Assembly: GCA_021815285.1 (NCBI GenBank)
Contig: JAKAHE010000116.1
Coordinates: 1 to 6,849 of the forward strand
Reading direction: 5' to 3'
DNA: 6,849 bases
From: Nitrospirota bacterium
GTDB lineage: Bacteria; Nitrospirota; JACRHJ01
This document shows, piece after piece, positions 1 through 5,296 of this stretch. Position numbers and translations under genes: made by a program. Numbering within the stretch: position 1 is the first letter of the stretch; every line of letters starts with the position of its first letter. Below the pieces are notes generated by a model. It searched no databases, was not told where the DNA came from, and worked only from the letters and a program-made list of their open reading frames with translations.

Positions 1-407
1 GATACGACGGCGTCGTGGAAGAGATCGGCGGCGCGCCGACTCCTGGAATAGGCTTCGCAATAGGAGTCGAACGGCTGCTTATTATGCTCCCGGAGACGGG
101 ATACGGCGCATCGCATCCGAAGGTATATATTGCCGCAATCGGGAACGAAGCGGCAAGGTTCGGGCAGAAGCTCGCGGACGCCCTCCGCAAGAAGGAAATC
201 TCCGCAGAGCGCGATTACTCGCCCGGCGGGCTCAAGAACCAGATGAAAAAGGCCGACCGTTCCGGCGCTTCGTTCACAGTCATAATCGGCGATGACGAGA
301 TGGCGAATGGCGCGGCAATACTGCGGGACATGAAAACCCGTGAGCAGCGGGAAATAAAACTCGATAAACTGGTCGAGGAAATAAACACGCGAACAAGGTC
401 ATTATGA
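1..407 (+). CDS. hisS: Histidyl-tRNA synthetase, C-terminal part (5' end outside window)
   Basis: This class II aminoacyl-tRNA synthetase charges tRNA-His with histidine in the cytoplasm. Only about the last 134 codons are present; the frame is open from base 3 and enters from outside the window. The first residues read YDGVVEEIGG, then GIGFAIGVERLL, which is the HisRS catalytic block ending in class II motif 3 with its conserved arginine. From about base 115 the alpha/beta anticodon-binding domain follows (KVYIAAIGNEAA, then LKNQMKKADRSGA, VIIGDDE and ILRDMKT), all typical of HisRS C-termini. The TGA stop overlaps the next gene's ATG (ATGA), pointing to translational coupling. The GTG at base 15 lies inside the conserved motif and is not the real start. 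Nothing looks broken. The identification is secure from the motif order. Confidence 0.96.
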   Translation, partial: YDGVVEEIGGAPTPGIGFAIGVERLLIMLPETGYGASHPKVYIAAIGNEAARFGQKLADALRKKEISAERDYSPGGLKNQMKKADRSGASFTVIIGDDEMANGAAILRDMKTREQREIKLDKLVEEINTRTRSL

Positions 408-889
408 AAATAATCTGCATATCGGACACGCATATCGAAAACGGCAACAAGAAACTTCCCGACGTCCTTATCCGCGCCCTGGAAGGCGCAGACTTGATAC
501 TCCATGCCGGGGACATAACCTCTCTGGCGGTCATAGACGAACTTAAGGCCTACGCGCCCGTTGAAGCCGTGGCGGGGAATATGGACGGCTTCGATGTCGC
601 CGAAAAGCTCCCCGAGAAGACGATAATTCAGGCAGGACGTTTCAGGATAGGACTTGTTCATGGCGGCGGCAGCGTCCGGGATTTGGAAGAGCGTGTGGTC
701 AGGATGTTCCGGCACGATGGCGTGGACTGCATTGTCTACGGGCATTCGCACAGGGCTAATATCGAGAACAGGGATGGGGTTCTGCTCGTCAATCCCGGGA
801 GTCCGACAGACCGCGTCCACGCGAAGGAAAATTCTTACGCGGTAATTACCGACAACGAAGAACTAAATGCGGAGATAATAAAGATATAG
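404..889 (+). CDS. YfcE/MJ0936-type metallophosphoesterase
   Basis: This is a 161-residue calcineurin-like phosphoesterase, the normal length for the compact YfcE/MJ0936 group. The metal-binding motifs are complete and in order: D8-T-H10, G36-D37, G58-N59-M-D61, H86-G, and G113-H114-S-H116, followed by N130-P-G-S. In the family these bind two divalent metals and cleave phosphodiesters; E. coli YfcE acts on model substrates but its physiological substrate is not settled. No signal peptide or membrane segment is seen, so it is probably cytoplasmic. The start ATG overlaps the hisS stop by 4 bases and has AAGG five bases upstream. It is followed after one base by an HD-domain hydrolase, so two phosphate-ester hydrolases sit downstream of a tRNA synthetase. 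The family call is firm; the substrate is unknown. Confidence 0.92.
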   Translation: MKIICISDTHIENGNKKLPDVLIRALEGADLILHAGDITSLAVIDELKAYAPVEAVAGNMDGFDVAEKLPEKTIIQAGRFRIGLVHGGGSVRDLEERVVRMFRHDGVDCIVYGHSHRANIENRDGVLLVNPGSPTDRVHAKENSYAVITDNEELNAEIIKI

Positions 890-890
890 C

Positions 891-1439
891 ATGGAACCAT
901 ACAAACTGCTCGAAAAATATTATTTCACCAACTCCAGCACATACAGCTTCCTCGTCGCCCACAGCAGTGCGGTTGCGGAGCTCGCGCTCAAGGCGGCTGA
1001 GCGGGTAAAATACTTGAACCCTGACTTGCAGTTCATAGAGGAGGCGGCCATCCTTCACGACATCGCCATATTCAAGGTAAACGCGCCGAAGATAGGCTGC
1101 ATCGGCCCGATGCTGTACATCGAGCACGGCTACCTCGGACGCGAGTTGCTGGAGCAGGAGGGTTATCCGCGCCACGCCCTGGTCTGCGAGAGGCACGTCG
1201 GCTGCGGACTGTCGGCGGATGACATACGGAAATACAGGCTCCCCCTGCCGGAGCGGGAGATGATACCGCTAACGCTTGAGGAAAAGATAATCTGCTGGGC
1301 GGACAAGTTTTTTTCCAAAGTCCCGCACCGCCTGAAAGAAGAAAAGCCGCTTGAGTCTGTCCGTAAGATGGTGGCTAACTACGGCTACGAACAACTGAAG
1401 CGCTTCGACGAATGGCAGGCTATGTTCGGACAGGAGTAA
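891..1439 (+). CDS. HD-domain phosphohydrolase (YqeK-like layout)
   Basis: This 182-residue protein has an HD-superfamily metal-hydrolase pattern: H24, H56-D57, H79, H102 and D138 (in EEKIICWADKFFSK). The first His, the HD pair and the late Asp are the classic single-metal ligands; the two extra histidines could hold a second metal, as in the dinuclear HD enzymes. The spacing and the late L-E-E-K-I-I...A-D block resemble YqeK, an HD-type diadenosine tetraphosphate hydrolase, but I cannot confirm membership by eye. No signal peptide or membrane helix is seen. The ATG lies one base after the previous stop and lacks a well-placed Shine-Dalgarno (the nearest GGAG, at 871-874, is 16 bases away), so translation probably depends on coupling. 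It is the last gene before the terminator. The substrate is unknown; a nucleotide or dinucleotide is a reasonable guess. Confidence 0.85.
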   Translation: MEPYKLLEKYYFTNSSTYSFLVAHSSAVAELALKAAERVKYLNPDLQFIEEAAILHDIAIFKVNAPKIGCIGPMLYIEHGYLGRELLEQEGYPRHALVCERHVGCGLSADDIRKYRLPLPEREMIPLTLEEKIICWADKFFSKVPHRLKEEKPLESVRKMVANYGYEQLKRFDEWQAMFGQE

Positions 1440-1458
1440 TGACCCTAATTGCAAATAA

Positions 1459-1487
1459 AAAAGCCCCCGTTTTTGTCGGGGGCTTTT
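1459..1487. terminator. Bidirectional intrinsic terminator
   Basis: An 11-bp perfect stem (AAAAGCCCCCG at 1459-1469 with CGGGGGCTTTT at 1477-1487) encloses a 7-base loop. It lies between the convergent HD-domain gene (ends 1439) and rplQ (ends 1506). On the minus strand the stem is followed by TTTTTTATTTG, a good U-tract for ending the ribosomal operon. On the plus strand TTTTGATTT follows, a shorter tract. One hairpin therefore serves both transcripts. It also fills nearly all of the 66-base gap between the genes. Confidence 0.93.
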
Positions 1488-1505
1488 GATTTACATATAC
1501 TTTAT

Positions 1506-2084
1506 TTATTCTTCGGGCTTCTTTTCTTCGGCTGGGGCTTCGGTTTCAGGGGCCGGAGCCTCGGCTTTCTCTGCCGCTTCGGCAGGAGCGGCGGCCTCTG
1601 CCGGCGCTTCCTCTTTTTTCTTTCTGCCCCTCTTCGGCTTCTCGGCGGCGGGGGCTTCAGCCGGTGCCGTTGCGACCTGGGCTTCGGCCTTCGCCTTCGG
1701 CGCCGCAGCCGGTCGACCGGTCGCGCCTTCCTTGTCCACCAGCTCGATTATCGCCATCGGCGCGGAATCTCCCAGGCGCACGCGGGACTTTATTACCCTC
1801 GTATATCCGCCGTTACGCTCTGCGGAGCGCGGGGCTATCTCGCTGAAGAGCTTTGCGACGACATCGCGGCTCTGGATGTAGGAGAACGCCATCCTCTTGG
1901 CATTTAAGTCTCCCTTCTTCCCGAGGGTAATCATCCTGTCCGCGATACCGCGGATTTCCTTGGCCTTCGCCTCGGTCGTCTCGATGTGCCCGTGCTCAAG
2001 GAGAGAGGTCACGAGGTTCCTGAAAAGAGCCTTCCTGTGGCTCGAATTTCTGCCGAACTGCCTTCCCGCAAGCCTGTGTCGCAT
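1506..2084 (-). CDS. rplQ: 50S ribosomal protein L17 with long Ala/Pro/Glu/Lys-rich C-terminal tail
   Basis: L17 is a protein of the large ribosomal subunit. Residues 1-118 are an ordinary L17 core, starting MRHRLAGRQFGR, with S-S-H-R-K-A-L-F-R-N-L near 14-24, the T-E-A-K-A-K-E-I-R helix near 37-45, and the end G-G-Y-T-R-V-I-K then A-I-I-E-L-V at 92-116. This core matches the usual size of about 115-130 residues. Residues 119-192 (bases 1506-1730) are an added low-complexity tail of Ala, Pro, Glu and Lys with recurring APAEA units and one basic patch, KPKRGRKKK, at 149-157. The tail is in frame with no sign of a frameshift, and the stop lies just before the terminator. The gene starts 17 bases after rpoA with AAGGGA about 8 bases before the ATG. 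It is the last gene of the operon. Confidence 0.96.
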   Translation of the reverse strand: MRHRLAGRQFGRNSSHRKALFRNLVTSLLEHGHIETTEAKAKEIRGIADRMITLGKKGDLNAKRMAFSYIQSRDVVAKLFSEIAPRSAERNGGYTRVIKSRVRLGDSAPMAIIELVDKEGATGRPAAAPKAKAEAQVATAPAEAPAAEKPKRGRKKKEEAPAEAAAPAEAAEKAEAPAPETEAPAEEKKPEE

Positions 2085-2101
2085 ATATATTATCCCTTCC
2101 T

Positions 2102-3112
2102 CTATACGCCGGATTTCAGAAGCGACTTCTCAAACGCTTTCAGCTTCTCGTTGTCTATCTTCATGCCGAAGGAAAGCCCCATCTCCGTGAGAATCTCCTT
2201 TATTTCATTCAAGGATTTCCGTCCGAAGTTCTTGGTCTTCAGCATCTCGCCCTCGGACTTCTGCACAAGGTCGGCAATCGTCTTGATGTTCGCGTTCTTC
2301 AGACAGTTGGCCGAGCGCACGGAGAGTTCAAGCTCGTTAACGCTTCTGAGGAGGTTCTCGTTGAATTTATCCTCGACCTCCTCCGCCTCGGTTTCTATTA
2401 TTTCGCCCTCTTCTTCAAAGTTTATGAAGATGCCGAGATGGTCTTTTAAAATTTTGGCGGCATATGCGACGGCATCGTCCGGACTAACGCTGCCATCGGT
2501 AAGAACTTCCATTATCAGCTTGTCGTAATCGGTCTCTTGGCCAACGCGCGCGCTCTCCACCCAGTAGTTGACCTTCTGTATCGGCGAGTATATCGAGTCC
2601 ACCGGGACAACGCCTATCGGCATATCCGGCTCCTTGTTCTTCTCGGAGGACACATAACCGCGGCCCTTCTTCACGGTCATCTCCATCGTGAAGCGGGTAT
2701 CCTTGTCGAGCGTCGCTATCAGGAGGTCAGGGGTCAATATTTCTATGTCCGCATCCGTATCGATATGGGAGCCATAGACCGCGCCCGGGCCTTCAACGTC
2801 GATGCTGATTGTCTTCGGCTTGTCCGTATGCATCTTGAAGCGGAGCTTCTTTATATTTAATATTATATCCGTAACGTCTTCGACAACCCCGGGAACGGAA
2901 GAGAACTCGTGCAGGACGTTCTCTATCCTGATTGAGGTAACGGCAGCGCCTTCCAGCGAAGAAAGCAATACTCTGCGGAGCGAATTTCCTATGGTGGTGC
3001 CGAAACCCCGCTCGAACGGTTCCGCGCTGAACTTGCCGTAGGTGTTCGTCAGCGAATCCGTCTCGAACTCCAGCTTTTTGGGGATCTGGAATCCCTTTAG
3101 CTTCATTGTCAT
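2102..3112 (-). CDS. rpoA: DNA-directed RNA polymerase subunit alpha
   Basis: Alpha dimerises to start RNA polymerase assembly, and its C-terminal domain contacts UP-element DNA and activators. The 336 residues (E. coli has 329) give both domains. The N-terminal assembly domain runs to about 232, with F-E-R-G-F-G-T-T-I-G-N-S-L-R-R-V-L-L at 33-50. A glutamate-rich linker covers about 232-250. The C-terminal domain (about 253-318) contains L-S-V-R-S-A-N-C-L at 263-271, where R266 matches the DNA-binding R265 of E. coli, and L-K-T-K-N-F-G-R-K-S-L at 291-301. I chose the upstream ATG because AAGGAG sits six bases before it; a second in-frame ATG is two codons later and cannot be excluded. It follows rpsD after 74 bases and precedes rplQ by 17, as in the alpha operon. 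Confidence 0.98.
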   Translation of the reverse strand: MTMKLKGFQIPKKLEFETDSLTNTYGKFSAEPFERGFGTTIGNSLRRVLLSSLEGAAVTSIRIENVLHEFSSVPGVVEDVTDIILNIKKLRFKMHTDKPKTISIDVEGPGAVYGSHIDTDADIEILTPDLLIATLDKDTRFTMEMTVKKGRGYVSSEKNKEPDMPIGVVPVDSIYSPIQKVNYWVESARVGQETDYDKLIMEVLTDGSVSPDDAVAYAAKILKDHLGIFINFEEEGEIIETEAEEVEDKFNENLLRSVNELELSVRSANCLKNANIKTIADLVQKSEGEMLKTKNFGRKSLNEIKEILTEMGLSFGMKIDNEKLKAFEKSLLKSGV

Positions 3113-3186
3113 TAACCTCTCCTTGTCGGTTTCTTTGAAACTCTAAAAGGAGACCGGGAGCCTTATTGCCCCAGGCCCTTCCTTCT
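3113..3186 (-). other. rpsD-rpoA intergenic segment with two small hairpins
   Basis: This 74-base gap is read on the minus strand. It holds a 6-bp hairpin (GGGCCU at 3178-3173 with AGGCUC at 3163-3158, one G-U pair, 9-base loop) and a 5-bp hairpin GUUUC-AAA-GAAAC (3141-3129) ahead of the rpoA Shine-Dalgarno. Neither is followed by a convincing U-tract, so I do not call a terminator. I see no clear promoter. The stems are short and could be chance; they might tune the ribosomal-protein to RNA-polymerase ratio. Confidence 0.3.
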
Positions 3187-3813
3187 TTATTTCGAGTAAA
3201 GCTCGACTATGAGGTTCTCATTTATAGGCAATGCGATGTCCTCCCTCGAAGGCGCGGACAACACTTTCCCCTTCATGTTCTGTTTGTCCAGTTCCAGCCA
3301 GCCCGGCAAACCCTTCCTGTCCAATGCCCCCGCCAGTTCCTGGAACTTGAGCGACGCCTTGCTCTTGTCGCTAAGGGATATTTCATCCCCGGCCTTAACG
3401 ATATAGGAAGGTATGTTGACAGCTCTGCCGTTTATCAGGAAATGCCCGTGGGAAACCAGTACCCTCGCTTCCTTGCGGGATGCGCCGAGTCCCAGTCTGA
3501 ATATGACATTATCGAGCCGGCGTTCGAGGAGTTGCAGCAGGTTTTCGCCCGTCACACCCTTCATGCGGGCGGCCTTGAGGTAATAGCCCCTGAACTGCTG
3601 TTCCAGCACGCCGTAAATCCGGCGGACCTTCTGCTTCTCGCGGAGCTGCACGCCGTAGTCAGATACCTTGGCCCTGCCTTGACCGTGCTGTCCGGGCGCA
3701 TAAGTCCTGCGATCGACCGAACATTTCTCGGTAAAGCAACGGTCGCCTTTCAGAAAAAGCTTGATGGTCTCCCTCCTGCACAGCCTGCAGACAGGACCCG
3801 TATATCTCGCCAA
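3187..3813 (-). CDS. rpsD: 30S ribosomal protein S4 (zinc-binding type)
   Basis: S4 is a primary assembly protein that nucleates folding of the 5' domain of 16S rRNA; in several bacteria it also represses its own operon. The 208 residues are the usual length. The N-terminus MARYTGPVCRLCRR carries C9-X2-C12, followed by C26-X4-C31, the four-cysteine zinc site of the C+ form of S4. The S4 RNA-binding domain follows at about 95-160 (R-L-D-N-V-I-F-R-L then S-R-K-E-A-R and I-N-G-R-A-V-N-I-P-S). The start is TTG at 3813-3811: it is the only codon giving the conserved M-A-R-Y start, and AGGAGG lies six bases upstream. It sits 32 bases after rpsK and 74 before rpoA, the position seen in proteobacterial and clostridial alpha operons but not in Bacillus. 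Confidence 0.97.
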   Translation of the reverse strand: MARYTGPVCRLCRRETIKLFLKGDRCFTEKCSVDRRTYAPGQHGQGRAKVSDYGVQLREKQKVRRIYGVLEQQFRGYYLKAARMKGVTGENLLQLLERRLDNVIFRLGLGASRKEARVLVSHGHFLINGRAVNIPSYIVKAGDEISLSDKSKASLKFQELAGALDRKGLPGWLELDKQNMKGKVLSAPSREDIALPINENLIVELYSK

Positions 3814-3825
3814 AATTTCCCTCCT
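3811..3825 (-). promoter_or_regulatory. Ribosome binding site and TTG start of rpsD
   Basis: Reading the minus strand, a full AGGAGG (3825-3820) is followed by GAAATT and then TTG. The strong site and the S4 N-terminal sequence fix TTG as the start. I see no in-frame ATG that would give an S4-like N-terminus. Confidence 0.85.
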
Positions 3826-3845
3826 GTGTCAGCTAAATCTTTATG

Positions 3846-4235
3846 TTAAACCCTTCGCCTTTTTGGCGGTCGGCACCCGTTGTGCGGTATAGGCGTCACG
3901 TCCCGTATCGCCGAAATATCCAGCCCTGCGGATTGAAGGGCTCTTATAGCGGATTCCCTGCCGGCGCCAGGCCCCTTAACCCAGACCTCTACGTTCCTCA
4001 TGCCCTGGTCCATAGCCTTCTTCCCGGCATTCTCGGAGGCCATCTGTGCGGCAAAAGGAGTGCTCTTCCTGGAGCCTTTGAAACCCTGGTTGCCGGCGCT
4101 TGACCAGCACACGACGTTTCCGTTCTGGTCGGTTACGGTCACGATAGTGTTGTTAAAGGAGGCAAAGATATGCACAACTCCCGTCGGTATATTCTTCTTC
4201 TCCTTCTTCGGACCACTTCTTTTAGGCCCAGCCAT
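3846..4235 (-). CDS. rpsK: 30S ribosomal protein S11
   Basis: S11 sits on the platform of the small subunit near the mRNA exit and the Shine-Dalgarno helix. The 129 residues match the family in length. Conserved blocks include G-V-V-H-I-F-A-S-F-N-N-T-I-V-T-V-T-D near 19-36, W-S-S-A-G near 44-48, F-K-G-S-R-K-S-T-P-F-A-A-Q near 52-64, and the C-terminal T-P-I-P-H-N-G-C-R-P-P-K-R-R-R-V. The Asn-Gly at 119-120 corresponds to the site that becomes isoaspartate in E. coli S11. The basic N-terminus GPKRSGPKKEKK is typical. The ATG is preceded by AGGAGG with only four bases between, slightly short. It follows rpsM across an unusually long, structured gap of 106 bases and precedes rpsD by 32. Confidence 0.98.
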   Translation of the reverse strand: MAGPKRSGPKKEKKNIPTGVVHIFASFNNTIVTVTDQNGNVVCWSSAGNQGFKGSRKSTPFAAQMASENAGKKAMDQGMRNVEVWVKGPGAGRESAIRALQSAGLDISAIRDVTPIPHNGCRPPKRRRV

Positions 4236-4255
4236 TTTACCTCCTGATTTACGTT

Positions 4256-4339
4256 AAATCCCGTGATTCGTGTCCGCGCTTCGCGTTCGTAAAATCGCAT
4301 CTCTCACAGCGAAACCGCCCTCCCCGCGAACACGGATTT
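4256..4339 (-). promoter_or_regulatory. Structured RNA element between rpsM and rpsK
   Basis: On the minus strand the gap folds by eye into one long bulged hairpin. The main stem is CGUGUUCGC (4334-4326) with GCGGACACG (4277-4269), 9 bp with one G-U pair. Nested directly inside it is GUUUCGC (4315-4309) with GCGAAGC (4284-4278), 7 bp with one G-U. A 10-base purine-rich bulge (4325-4316) and a 24-base apical loop remain. An outer AAAUC/GAUUU stem (4339-4335 with 4260-4256) can close the base. The 5' arm could instead pair as AAAUCCGUG with CACGGGAUUU (4265-4256). It ends about 10 bases before the rpsK ribosome binding site. No strong U-tract follows, so it is not an obvious terminator. A regulatory, processing or attenuation role is inference. 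Confidence 0.45.
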
Positions 4340-4341
4340 TA

Positions 4342-4719
4342 TTACTTCACGGCTTTTTTCTTGCCGGCGACAGTGCGTTTCGGCCCCTTGCGGGTGCGCG
4401 CGTTCGTCTTTGTCCTCTGGCCGCGAACCGGCATCCCTTTTCTGTGCCTGAGACCCCTGTAGCAGCCGATGTCCATAAGCCTCTTTATGGCCATGGTGCG
4501 GTCTCTGCGAAGGTCGCCCTCAACCTTAAAAGACCTGTCGATTACTTCCCTTATGCGGTTAACTTCCGCCTCGGTAAGGTCTTTTACCCTTGTGTCCGGG
4601 CTTACCCCCGACTCTGCCAGGATTTTATGCGATGAGGCGCGTCCTATCCCGAAGATATAGGTGAGGCCTATTTCAATCCTTTTTTCTCTTGGCAGGTCAA
4701 CGCCTGCAATCCTTGCCAA
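4342..4719 (-). CDS. rpsM: 30S ribosomal protein S13
   Basis: S13 is in the head of the small subunit, contacts the P-site tRNA through its C-terminal tail, and forms an intersubunit bridge with the large subunit. The 125 residues agree with the family. The sequence shows M-A-R-I-A-G-V-D-L-P at the start, Y-I-F-G-I-G-R in the helix-hairpin-helix near 21-27, L-R-R-D-R near 69-73, and the tail R-G-L-R-H-R-K-G-M-P-V-R-G-Q-R-T-K-T-N-A-R-T-R-K-G ending in a lysine-rich stretch. The start is TTG (4719-4717), fixed by the conserved N-terminus and by AAGGAGG five bases upstream. It follows rpmJ by 19 bases. The 106-base gap to rpsK is longer than most in this cluster and contains a strong hairpin. 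Confidence 0.97.
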   Translation of the reverse strand: MARIAGVDLPREKRIEIGLTYIFGIGRASSHKILAESGVSPDTRVKDLTEAEVNRIREVIDRSFKVEGDLRRDRTMAIKRLMDIGCYRGLRHRKGMPVRGQRTKTNARTRKGPKRTVAGKKKAVK

Positions 4720-4731
4720 TGCACCCTCCTT
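4717..4731 (-). promoter_or_regulatory. Ribosome binding site and TTG start of rpsM
   Basis: Reading the minus strand, AAGGAGG (4731-4725) is followed by GTGCA and then TTG. The near-perfect Shine-Dalgarno and the conserved S13 N-terminus decide this start. The GTG inside the spacer is out of frame. Confidence 0.85.
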
Positions 4732-4738
4732 GGGCTGG

Positions 4739-4852
4739 TTAACCCTGCCGCTGTTTGTGTCTCGGGTTCACGCAAATGACCCGAACCGTGCCTTTTCTTT
4801 TTATGATCTTGCACTTGTCGCAGATCTTTTTTACCGACGAACGGACTTTCAT
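4739..4852 (-). CDS. rpmJ: 50S ribosomal protein L36 (zinc-binding type)
   Basis: L36 is the smallest protein of the large subunit. Its 37 residues begin MKVRSSVKKICDKCKII and end CVNPRHKQRQG, the canonical bacterial sequence. All four zinc ligands are present: C11, C14, C27 and H32. This is the C+ form, so the cell need not rely on a zinc-free paralogue. The ATG at 4852 has AGAGGG upstream with a spacing of about seven bases. It lies 94 bases after infA and 19 before rpsM, the standard infA-rpmJ-rpsM order. It is short and easily missed, but the match is unambiguous. Confidence 0.98.
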   Translation of the reverse strand: MKVRSSVKKICDKCKIIKRKGTVRVICVNPRHKQRQG

Positions 4853-4946
4853 GATTGAACCCTCTTATTTGAACCTGCGTCTTATCCCGTTCCCTGACGC
4901 GCCTTAAGGACGGCCTGCCGCATATCACGCCCTGCAAACCGCTCCC
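4853..4946 (-). other. infA-rpmJ intergenic segment carrying an echo of the infA 3' end
   Basis: This 94-base gap contains no gene of its own. TATTTGAACCTG (plus-strand reading, 4866-4877) exactly repeats the last bases of infA and its stop (4948-4959), 82 bases away. Translated in the matching minus-strand frame, the gap copy reads G-I-R-R-R-F-K-stop beside the infA end R-I-T-Y-R-F-K-stop. The next 16 bases agree only in part, with most differences being transitions. It could be the remains of a small tandem duplication, or chance. A weak stem GCGUC/GACGC and the palindrome CCTTAAGG also occur here. No promoter is evident. Confidence 0.35.
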
Positions 4947-5165
4947 CTATTTGAACCTGTATGTTATTCTGCCCCTGGTCAAATCGTAAGGGGAAAGCTC
5001 TACTGTAACCCTGTCGCCCGGAAGTATCTTTATAAAGTGCATTCTCATCTTACCGGAAATATGAGCGAGCACAACATGTCCGTTATCGAGCTCTACCCGG
5101 AACATCGCGTTCGGCAGGGTTTCCAGTATTTTGCCCTGCACTTCAATCGCGTCTTCCTTGGCCAT
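4947..5165 (-). CDS. infA: Translation initiation factor IF-1
   Basis: IF-1 binds the 30S A site and assists IF-2 and IF-3 in initiation. The 72 residues match the usual length exactly. It is a single S1-like OB fold: M-A-K-E-D-A-I-E-V-Q-G at 1-11, L-P-N-A-M-F-R-V near 17-24, G-H-V-V-L-A-H-I-S-G-K-M-R near 29-41, and L-P-G-D-R-V-T-V-E-L-S-P-Y-D-L-T-R-G-R-I at 48-67. The ATG has AAAGGA five bases upstream. It is separated from map by 131 bases, the largest gap in the minus-strand cluster, so independent initiation is possible, although I found no convincing promoter. It is followed by rpmJ after 94 bases. Confidence 0.98.
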   Translation of the reverse strand: MAKEDAIEVQGKILETLPNAMFRVELDNGHVVLAHISGKMRMHFIKILPGDRVTVELSPYDLTRGRITYRFK

Positions 5166-5296
5166 TAGGTTCCTTTATTTTTCGGTCATTACAGCGCAAC
5201 CTAAGCGACAGGCTGCCAGTCGTTACATATCGCAGTTAATATTGCCGTCTTGCATAGTGGCGCGCAAAATGCCCTGCCTGGCCCGAAACGGATTAC
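5166..5296 (-). other. map-infA intergenic segment
   Basis: At 131 bases this is the longest gap in the minus-strand cluster. I see no credible gene; only a 10-codon ATG reading frame exists near its centre, with no family signature. An 11-base exact repeat of the map 3' end (CAGTTAATATT, at 5233-5243 and 5305-5315) lies within it, 72 bases downstream of the original and in the same frame. No clear intrinsic terminator is visible, and no -35/-10 pair that I would trust. The infA ribosome binding site lies at its downstream end. Confidence 0.35.

Noticed and set aside
215..820. A 201-codon minus-strand frame across the hisS end and the phosphoesterase gene.
   Set aside because: Both plus-strand genes carry complete family motifs; the antisense frame has none.
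1449..1907. Plus-strand reading frames rich in Gly/Phe/Arg or Ala/Ser opposite the rplQ tail.
   Set aside because: They mirror the low-complexity tail, run through the terminator, and resemble no family.
3166..3849. A 227-codon plus-strand reading frame opposite rpsD, longer than rpsD itself.
   Set aside because: It is wholly antisense to a certain S4 gene, has no recognisable motif, and arises from the codon bias of the opposite strand.
4853..4877. GGTTCAA twice on the minus strand, resembling a tRNA T-arm.
   Set aside because: No acceptor, D-arm or anticodon stem can be formed around it, and the infA-end repeat explains one copy.
4901..4910. CCTTAAGG palindrome as a possible operator.
   Set aside because: A single 8-base palindrome with no promoter nearby is expected by chance.
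4668..4937. An 89-codon minus-strand frame overlapping rpmJ and the rpsM start.
   Set aside because: It is rpmJ read in the wrong frame; the true 37-codon L36 gene lies inside it.
5166..5296. A possible promoter for infA in the long gap (TTGCGC followed 17 bases later by CAATAT on the minus strand).
   Set aside because: The -10-like hexamer is a poor match and nothing else supports it.
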